Shown one piece after another: positions 58,301-64,000 of a stretch of DNA of 64,000 nt. How positions within the stretch are numbered: position 1 is the first letter of the stretch; each line of letters starts with the position of its first letter. The notes under the pieces were generated by a model. That model searched no databases and was not told the DNA's origin. It was given only the letters and a program-made list of their open reading frames with translations. The translations under genes were made by a program, and so were the position numbers. This stretch comes from Gammaproteobacteria bacterium (GTDB lineage Bacteria; Pseudomonadota; Gammaproteobacteria; UBA6002): contig JACCWJ010000021.1 in NCBI GenBank assembly GCA_013697705.1, positions 173,956 through 237,955 of the forward strand, in the 5' to 3' direction.

Positions 58301-59353
58301 TACTTCAAGAGGCAAAGTAGTCGTTTCCTTTACAACCACCTGCTGAGAGGGCTTGTTATCTTCTATCTGAATTATATTTTCAGCTTCTGCTTTTGAGGCC
58401 TCTTTTACGATTTTATTATCGCGCTCTGTTTTAGACTCTTCCTGTGCACCTACTTTCTCAACGTCTTTTTCAGTCGCTTCTGATACCCTAACATCAGCAA
58501 ATATTTGGGCTAAAGCTTGAATAATTACTTGTGTTACAGAATTAATTATTGCAAATGAGTAGCTTGGCTTGGTATATATTACTACTTCGCGAGCAAAATC
58601 CCGCCCTTTTCTAGGGTATGATTTCCACCTCGCATAATTGACAATTTTGAAAGTAATACTTTCCGCTGCATCAAATAATTTACGTAAAACAAGACCGTTC
58701 AGTTTTCGGTGATCATTAATTTTTCTTAGGGGTTTAACTAATATCTTTTTGCTATTTAGCGCAATATGGTTCTCAACAATATCATTGCTGTCTTCTACCC
58801 TTGAAGTTTCTCTGTAGGTGTCTTCAACCAAATTACAAGGCCTGAAATAAACATAGTTGCCTACAAATTTATTAGCATCGTTGGCGTTACTGATTTTCCA
58901 TATTTTTTCGCTAGGCTTTAGCTTTTCTTGATTATAAGTGAATTTTTTTCCATCGCTATATATTGTTTCATAGAAACCTAGATTATCTATTGCATCAAGT
59001 AATGCATCTGTATTTTCATCAATAGACACCACGGCGCTGTATCTTTGTTGGTTATCCGTGATAAAAGCCGGCAACAGTGTTTTTGCTAAATCTAATACTT
59101 CTATTAAAGGTGACTTAGGATCTTCTTTGGCTATATAGCTTTTTAGCGTGATCAGAATTGCAAGGATGTTTGCCTGGTTAAAGTCAGTTGCTAAGGCTAT
59201 CTGTCCCACTATAGCAGTAGCCTGATGTACCTGTATTTGGAGCGATGATAAGTTGACCAATAAATTCTTAAATCGATTAAAATTGGACAATACGTCGCCA
59301 ATAAACGTTTGGTAGAGTTGTTTTGGATGAGTTGTATCGTATTCTAATGGCAT
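55400..59353 (-). CDS. Unrecognised 1317-residue protein with a duplicated domain
   Basis: No known family was recognised. About 260 residues occur twice (roughly 14-285 and 354-612). Core 1 (around 130-173) and core 2 (around 468-510) share the pattern Y-x-DG-x2-F-x-YN-x2-KL-x3-EKIWKI-x4-DANK-x2-G-x-Y-x-YF-x-PC. A second shared block is LF-x-A-E-x(2)-TFKI-x3-x-W (about 226-245 and 558-576), followed by A/REVVIY. The linker (about 290-345) is Lys/Glu-rich. The C-terminal half is mostly helical, with Asp-Phe-Tyr motifs (HDFYKLL, DDFYKWL). No signal peptide or membrane span. It is convergent with the YheT gene. Confidence 0.78.
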   Translation of the reverse strand: MPLEYDTTHPKQLYQTFIGDVLSNFNRFKNLLVNLSSLQIQVHQATAIVGQIALATDFNQANILAILITLKSYIAKEDPKSPLIEVLDLAKTLLPAFITDNQQRYSAVVSIDENTDALLDAIDNLGFYETIYSDGKKFTYNQEKLKPSEKIWKISNANDANKFVGNYVYFRPCNLVEDTYRETSRVEDSNDIVENHIALNSKKILVKPLRKINDHRKLNGLVLRKLFDAAESITFKIVNYARWKSYPRKGRDFAREVVIYTKPSYSFAIINSVTQVIIQALAQIFADVRVSEATEKDVEKVGAQEESKTERDNKIVKEASKAEAENIIQIEDNKPSQQVVVKETTTLPLEVVEEYYKQLIIEPFKSILPAGLLPNAMVEKRVNAILLQIAGNYFEKDQILGILSAIQSTYNQDLLKFRDPTLVTILEKVNAKLPQILENPRNSEVFPVNENIDKLLEKMKALQVNEALYCDGEHFSYNPKKLANQEKIWKIHYPPDANKNTGGYIYFSPCKFDPLTKMYALHNNEIIGPKCHVSLSKGDRQNTETEYKKIFEIILPILFSAEEAVTFKILDNTQWRVASQASNEYGKEAVIYQVDDHHASLLKSLGNALTDKHITAPDHLNTSEYQHQDYPYFYWRNDRDVTGQYYVNTSVIKEIERNGLVIPLAYKANPTQQPVPAIFSVREPAKVEGKKPLPASVNKSAFGQGFSIRAIESFDICAELIKNDLSNYANNNIIKLLFPIPPNSLAKNLSSSLIEASKIIAHSLSIIVSNYPAYLAKQGINDFNFAHNNLDQKYHVMALYIVAIYKASMIADKSERITALENAKKSFLLNIIPAYFSNPQRLPVISESDAAILYEQYEANVRGENNQPIPSEPKHPPSPKNVHLEKMVAKLDEIFRGKIPKELKLLVETLFLKLKSLNQTDVAIDDFNELVKSELVMFYKKYVETCIQKSYTPQNMDLLNAAANTFTRYPDFFPVDPKFILAELSREDLITALLLETKNIVNDKAFWQKKRSPTGLGQMRDRGIHVSTDIQANTDALSRMVAIANQRLNKKAVFNRHTHTHDFYKLLAKIGPELSLVKNSADLANILAELREFDSRKKVSEFLPIDEVELIEGSAFYKSAHDLFDEFYQPERIYEYIYPELKEELSPSHRYQNFINALRKAHPFLNQAQSHAIFQAFDQKFISQPHPVKDVQPYIDEIRSRILGLAGKVNTFFSRGGESYNIKNAAKMDEVDIAFKLPFHAYQMLMRIDSLKSTANAAFLNSLIDNAKKASASRPLGFFRKDDADDFYKWLSNIEKPLIDSDVAPNVDADNDLPPKI

Positions 59354-59546
59354 TTTTAGCCCTGTATATACTAAATATACTTGTATTATAGCTACCCACC
59401 ATTATCAAAGTATTGTGGGATTCTTATGATAATATTCGACTCATATATACACAAAACCCTCATAAAACCTTAATGTTTTTTTGATAGATTAATGGGTCAT
59501 TTAAAATACTATTTTTCGGACCACTTTCTTATTTGAGGACTTAACG

Positions 59547-60797
59547 ATGCAAGACCATAATGAATCCGGGGCTGACTCTCGTGATAAGGCGATAGATAAA
59601 ACTCCGATCCATAATTCGACTCAAACAATTCTGAGCCAACTTCAACCTGCCCCTGCCCCAACCATTCGAGATGGCAATAATCAGCCCAAAAGACCCCGAG
59701 AAGAAGATTCAAATACTGAGGAAAACAGCCGAAAGATGGGTCCAAGCATAAACAATAGGGCTACAGCTGCTCTACCCATAGGCACGTTTTCATATGATGG
59801 AAGGATGATACTGAAATTCTCAAATGAAGCTTGCGCAATTAAATACAAATCAGATTGTGCGTCCAAAACTACTGAGCAGTATGGAGAATATGTTTTAAGC
59901 GACCCGGGAGTGCAGGAAAAAAAGGTAAAGGAAATAAGCAACGCCGAATTTAAAAATTTTAAAAATGCTTTTAGAACTCATTGTAAAGGTATATTTCATC
60001 GAAAATTTAGAGCAAATTGTATGGTAGATATCTATGGCTTTAATAAACTAGATAACAATAACAATAACAATAACAATAACAATAACAATAACAATAACAA
60101 TAACAATAACAATAACAATAACAGCAATTGCAAAAGTTATATCTTAATAGAATTCACGCTAGCAAAATTTGCAAAGCAATTTATGAGCAGTTACGAAAAG
60201 AGCTTAGTGGGTGCTAGCCAGAGAAGTAAATATGTGGAATTTGAAGCAGGTTGTGTAGATGATTTCCCAACCGCATATGAAATTCTCGATTCTATTACTT
60301 ACACCAAATTAACTGCTGCAAAAGAAGCACAGAAAAACCTTATTGCTTTAAACCAGAAGAATGTCAAGCTGACAAGTGAATCACTTAAGAAAGGCATTAT
60401 CAATTACCTCGAGCAAAACACTTTATTGGTAGCGGAAAATTTATCAGGAGAAATTCTCGTTCTAAAATGTAATCTTGACATTGAAATGCTCACTCGGAGT
60501 ATAAATAATCATAAAATCTGTCCGGTTGTGAGAGCAAAAATGTTTTTATTTCTCGATTTATCAACTATTAATGACCAGATTTTTAAAAATAAATTGCTGA
60601 CATTACCTCGAGATCAAGATAGTGCGAACCTATTTTTAGACTCCAAGAGTACAATAATATCAACCATAAATATGCATAACAAACCTGGTGTCACTAGACC
60701 TGCGATTATCGAAATGATTAAAAAGATTGAAAATTTTTTTAAAGAACGGGAACTTTCTAATCAAGATACTCCCCAGCTAGGGTTAGGAAAAAAATAA
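59547..60797 (+). CDS. Unrecognised 416-residue protein with polyasparagine linker (paralogue A)
   Basis: No known family was recognised; it is homologous to the next gene. The N-terminal 75 residues look disordered and include PKRPREED (47-54), a basic cluster like a nuclear localisation signal. A first folded part (about 76-168, with TTEQYGEYV) is joined by 23 consecutive asparagines (170-192) to a second part (about 195-416, ending in IKKIENFFKERELSN). GAGG lies eight bases before the ATG. No signal peptide or membrane span. It could be a host-directed protein, as inference only. Confidence 0.75.
   Translation: MQDHNESGADSRDKAIDKTPIHNSTQTILSQLQPAPAPTIRDGNNQPKRPREEDSNTEENSRKMGPSINNRATAALPIGTFSYDGRMILKFSNEACAIKYKSDCASKTTEQYGEYVLSDPGVQEKKVKEISNAEFKNFKNAFRTHCKGIFHRKFRANCMVDIYGFNKLDNNNNNNNNNNNNNNNNNNNNNNNSNCKSYILIEFTLAKFAKQFMSSYEKSLVGASQRSKYVEFEAGCVDDFPTAYEILDSITYTKLTAAKEAQKNLIALNQKNVKLTSESLKKGIINYLEQNTLLVAENLSGEILVLKCNLDIEMLTRSINNHKICPVVRAKMFLFLDLSTINDQIFKNKLLTLPRDQDSANLFLDSKSTIISTINMHNKPGVTRPAIIEMIKKIENFFKERELSNQDTPQLGLGKK
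60054..60122 (+). repeat. Hexanucleotide microsatellite (AACAAT)n inside coding sequence
   Basis: Eleven and a half AACAAT units, without interruption, encode 23 asparagines. Because the unit is two codons, slippage changes the linker length and keeps the reading frame. Confidence 0.95.
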
Positions 60798-61028
60798 CGT
60801 TCTTGCTAGCTAATACACTCTTGCGGGGGGCGAGGAAATACTTCCTGGTACGACGGTAAAGAGGCAGCCCACACAAGTCGGAACTATAAAATGAACAAAA
60901 TTTTGTGGGCAGCACTAATTAAAGTGATTGTATGTTCACCCCATGAAATATTACTCTCCAGCTGTAAATTGGTTGATTTGCAGAGAATGAATTTTTATAA
61001 ATAACCTGCTTTCCTTGAGGATTTAATC

Positions 61029-62204
61029 ATGCAAGAAAACAATAAAGAGACAAACACTGCCTCTGCAGATGCGCAACATAATAAGGTTAATGATAGTACT
61101 ATAAATATCCTGATGCGACTTCAGAGTGATTCTTCCGGTGGTAGCAACATTAGCCTTAAAAGGTCGCGAGAAGATGATGATCAGGGGAACCAGCAAAAGA
61201 TAGGTCCAGGGGTAAGCGATACGAGTCACGGAAAAATTTTACCTGTAGACCAGTTCTTATTCGAAGAAAGAATTTTATTAAAGTTTTTGAGTGAGAAAGA
61301 CGCTCAAAATTACACAATGGCTTTTGCATCAGATACTGCTGAACAGTATGGGGAATATGTTTATCAGAAAGATGAACAGAGTCGAGATAAATTTGAAATC
61401 AAGCCGATTGTGGGTGAGGAATTGATAAATTTTAGGCGTGTATTCCAGGCTCATTGTATTAATTCAATTAAACAAAAATTGCAGACAGATTGCATGAAAT
61501 CCATTTACCGATTTAACAACAACATTAACAATAACAATAATAATTGTAGTGATAACAAAAATTTTACTTTAATGGTTACTTCTTCGGCGAAAGATGCTAA
61601 ACAATTTGGAGCCTTTTATAAAGGCGCGAAACTCCAAGTTGTGAGTAAATTTGTGGTCTTTGAGCAAGGTAGTTTAAGAGGGATACCTGCAGCTTATGAG
61701 GATGCTCCTATATTGATAGAGCAAAAATTTAATAGTGATGTAAGAAGAAAAATAGCATTATCCAAACGGGGCGTCGAAAAAAGCGCAAATTCAAAGCAAG
61801 AAATCATAAATGAAATTATATTCAAATTAAGCGATAAAACCATATCCATAGTAGGGAACAGGCGAGAAGATTTTCTTATTCTGCATTGTCCAGATGAAAC
61901 TAAATCATTCCAAGAGCGTATTAAGAAGCATATCTGTACAACGATAAAAATGGGTGATTTGTTGTTGTTAGATGTGTCAGAGATTCCTGAAGAATTAAAA
62001 AATCAGCTGCTTGCCACCAAAGAAAGTCCTGATAGTGAACAGCTGATAGCGAATTTAGCGGAGGAGGTCTTTACCTTCACTAGAAAAACAAAACATAATC
62101 CTCGTTCTACAGCAGAGATGATTATGCTGGCTAAAAAGATTGAAAACTTTTTTACTATACCTGAGGTTGCTGAGGAAGAAAACAACGCTTCGTTAGCCCT
62201 ATAG
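61029..62204 (+). CDS. Unrecognised 391-residue paralogue with short asparagine linker (paralogue B)
   Basis: Homologous to the preceding gene along its length: STINILMRLQ near the N-terminus, LKRSREDD (43-50) matching the basic cluster of A, TAEQYGEYV, AHCINSIKQK, a linker NNNINNNNNN (163-172), and the end KKIENFFTIPE. No recognised family, signal peptide or membrane span. The last residues include VAEEENNASLAL, an acidic patch like those in Dot/Icm substrate tails; no secretion gene is in the window. TGAGGA precedes the ATG. Confidence 0.75.
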   Translation: MQENNKETNTASADAQHNKVNDSTINILMRLQSDSSGGSNISLKRSREDDDQGNQQKIGPGVSDTSHGKILPVDQFLFEERILLKFLSEKDAQNYTMAFASDTAEQYGEYVYQKDEQSRDKFEIKPIVGEELINFRRVFQAHCINSIKQKLQTDCMKSIYRFNNNINNNNNNCSDNKNFTLMVTSSAKDAKQFGAFYKGAKLQVVSKFVVFEQGSLRGIPAAYEDAPILIEQKFNSDVRRKIALSKRGVEKSANSKQEIINEIIFKLSDKTISIVGNRREDFLILHCPDETKSFQERIKKHICTTIKMGDLLLLDVSEIPEELKNQLLATKESPDSEQLIANLAEEVFTFTRKTKHNPRSTAEMIMLAKKIENFFTIPEVAEEENNASLAL

Positions 62205-62218
62205 CAGTTAACATAATT

Positions 62219-63970
62219 CTAAAATCTGGGTATGTTGTTATTGTTATTGTCGTTATTATCAACCTGAGTATGAATGTTTTTCTCATCATGTGAAAATTCT
62301 GCCTCCTTCGTTCTTAGCTCGGTTTTGAAATTTTCGATAAATTGAGAAATAGACACAGTAGAATCAGCCGATTTTGGTTTGCTGCCTAAAAAGCGCATGC
62401 CTTTGATTAACTCAAAGCTTGGGGTAGCAATCACCTCTGTATTTGTTTTACCTGCTACACTTTCATTTTCCCATGCTTCAATTGCCGTTAATATTCTTTT
62501 ATATGGGCTCTCCATTAAGCGATTATCTCTAATCTCTTTTTTCATGCCGTCTGTTAATTCCTTCAAACTACTCTGTAATCGTTGCAGGGCACTCTTCTTT
62601 TGACCATGGAAAAATTGGATTCCAGACATTTCAGCCTGAATTTTATCGATTGGGATAGCAGTGAATGACTCCAGCATACGTATAACTTCCCAGTCACGAT
62701 GCATAGGGCGAGCTGGGTTTTTTTGAGGCCAGTAACCGTAAGCTTTATATAATAAGTTGATATTTTTGGTCTCTTTGGCATAATCTCTCATTGCCTCAAT
62801 CGCCTCAGAATTGTATTTTCTTTCACATCCTTCAAATAAACACTGTAGAGCCAACTTATTATTTTTTTGTGCTCTGTAAACTTTAAAGAGGGCTACACAA
62901 ACCATGCTCTCAGCTGCATATTCACGATCAGATTTCAGTGTCTCCAAGAGAGTAAGTGCTTCTTTATTTTCAGATTGGGCAGCATAAACAAGAAGGTTAA
63001 ATAGCCTTGTTAGGTCATTCCCATCGAATGCTGGCCACAACTCAGCTAATTTAAGTGCAAGTTCAGGAGTTTTATTTTTTTCATAATACTCACAGACCCG
63101 AGAATAATAATGTTTTAATTCGCTCTTTGCGGATTCAAAAAACTGCGGAATAGAGAAAAGCTCATCACTAAACGTGAAAAAATGATTGGCATAAAAATTG
63201 GTGTTAGGTTGCTTACCACGTTTCACCTGGATAAATTCTTTATACATAAGGAGAGAGATAGCTTGGCTTGACTGAGAAATTTCTGCTGAACCCCGGCGCC
63301 TTTTTTGCTCACCCAAAGAGGTATACAATTCAAAGGACACGTCTAATAGGCTATGAATATGGTTTGCATTAATTAAATTTGGTTTGGAAAAAGCAAGGAA
63401 CCAACCGAATTTATAAAATATTGAATTAGCATGCTGTATATTTTTTTGATATATCTCGGTAAATGCTGGAGATAAAGCTGCTGCGTTCTTCCCTATAATG
63501 AAATCCCAAGCTTTGGTAGAACCATTTTTGAGCGCTTTCTCTAGCCATGAAAGTTGCACTTTAACATTGTCGGGAAAATATTTTGCATAATAACAGTAAA
63601 ACCAATATGGCAAGTCTCTATCTGGACAGGCCTCGGCTATACTCTCTAGTTTTTGAAAATCAACTATCTCCTCGAGCTTCTTTTCGCTGACTGAAGCAAA
63701 AAAGCCACATTGTTCAATTAAAGAATAAATGAAATATCCTGTTAACGGTTGTGCCTGGGAGATGAGCTGGTCTATTAAGCCACTGATATTATTTTCAAAT
63801 TGTCTCCTAAGAGTGTCTTGTGCTCCTAATAAATTGGAATTACGCAGGAGAGTGATATTTGAATTGTCACCCCATAATGCATGGTTTTGTAGAGTAATAT
63901 AAGACCATAATTTTTTTGCTAAGTATGGGTTGTGATTAATGTCATCCAAAATATTTTTGGGGTGACTCAC
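62219..63970 (-). CDS. Unrecognised helical protein with asparagine-rich tail, possibly extending past the window
   Basis: No known family was recognised. The protein (583 residues from GTG at 63970) is rich in Leu, Tyr, Trp and Lys helices with a TPR/Sel1-like rhythm (for example YWFYCYYAKYFPDN and a later ALQCLFEGCERKYNSEAIEAM-like pair). It has a basic GEQKRRRGS loop near 225, and ends in DNNDNNNNNIPRF. The frame stays open upstream to the edge (…SGKTLLVFCVSHPK), and the GTG lacks a good ribosome-binding site, so the true start may be outside. It is convergent with paralogue B, 14 bases apart. Confidence 0.65.
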   Translation of the reverse strand: MSHPKNILDDINHNPYLAKKLWSYITLQNHALWGDNSNITLLRNSNLLGAQDTLRRQFENNISGLIDQLISQAQPLTGYFIYSLIEQCGFFASVSEKKLEEIVDFQKLESIAEACPDRDLPYWFYCYYAKYFPDNVKVQLSWLEKALKNGSTKAWDFIIGKNAAALSPAFTEIYQKNIQHANSIFYKFGWFLAFSKPNLINANHIHSLLDVSFELYTSLGEQKRRRGSAEISQSSQAISLLMYKEFIQVKRGKQPNTNFYANHFFTFSDELFSIPQFFESAKSELKHYYSRVCEYYEKNKTPELALKLAELWPAFDGNDLTRLFNLLVYAAQSENKEALTLLETLKSDREYAAESMVCVALFKVYRAQKNNKLALQCLFEGCERKYNSEAIEAMRDYAKETKNINLLYKAYGYWPQKNPARPMHRDWEVIRMLESFTAIPIDKIQAEMSGIQFFHGQKKSALQRLQSSLKELTDGMKKEIRDNRLMESPYKRILTAIEAWENESVAGKTNTEVIATPSFELIKGMRFLGSKPKSADSTVSISQFIENFKTELRTKEAEFSHDEKNIHTQVDNNDNNNNNIPRF

Positions 63971-64000
63971 ACAAAAAACTAATAAAGTCTTACCGCTAAG

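Noticed and set aside
60054..60122. CRISPR or minisatellite array
   Set aside because: It is an uninterrupted hexanucleotide tract inside a coding frame, without spacers.

Overview
The window looks like chromosome of a gammaproteobacterium close to the order Legionellales (Coxiella/Legionella/Berkiella-like). This is inferred, not proven. The support is the A+T-rich base composition, gammaproteobacterial gene orders (rppH-ptsP-lgt-thyA; gpmI-envC-ctpA; rhodanese-grxC-secB-gpsA; lepA-lepB-rnc-era-recO; rlmD-relA), a Chlamydia/Coxiella-type class I ribonucleotide reductase, and several large unrecognised proteins of the kind common in amoeba-associated intracellular bacteria. No rRNA, tRNA, CRISPR array, transposase or phage gene was seen.

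Layout. 0-4 kb: end of a possible carboxylate-amine ligase, an N-formylglutamate amidohydrolase-like gene, a DUF155 membrane protein and an ABC-F ATPase. 3.9-10.4 kb: groES-groEL behind a CIRCE operator and a sigma-32-like promoter, convergent with nrdA-nrdB, whose leader has a pair of NrdR-like boxes and DnaA boxes. 10.8-14 kb: pdxS-pdxT (vitamin B6 by the DXP-independent route) and a BtuCD-type ABC importer. 14-28.8 kb: RNA decapping, PTS-Ntr, lipoprotein maturation, thymidylate, cell-wall, glycolysis, redox and secretion genes, then mlaA, a proline iminopeptidase and tag. 29-34 kb: lepA-lepB-rnc-era-recO, with recO apparently starting at ATT. 34-36 kb: an unrecognised protein with three 45-residue repeats, followed by a perfect 52-bp palindrome. 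36-39.1 kb: a pantothenate/CoA block (PanG-like reductase, panB, panC, coaX). 39.2-46.6 kb: lpxH, gltX, a double GNAT, an ALDH7-type dehydrogenase, an orphan trpB, and an NfeD/slipin pair. 47-55.4 kb: an 811-residue membrane protein, an aromatic amino-acid transporter, rlmD, relA and a YheT-type hydrolase.

55.4-64 kb is different: four consecutive genes without recognisable function. One is a 1317-residue protein with a duplicated unknown domain of about 260 residues. Two are tandem paralogues carrying polyasparagine linkers and short basic motifs resembling nuclear localisation signals. The fourth is a helical protein with a polyasparagine tail, probably running past the window end. This block, with the 515- and 811-residue proteins, is the best candidate here for an undescribed (possibly host-directed) system; that role is inference only.

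Small dispersed palindromic repeats are scattered between genes. One family (GTAGCCTGGATG type, mostly in head-to-head pairs) occurs at four places and supplies the last codons of tag. A second, weaker family begins TATTCAGC. A degraded partial copy of tag lies downstream of tag.
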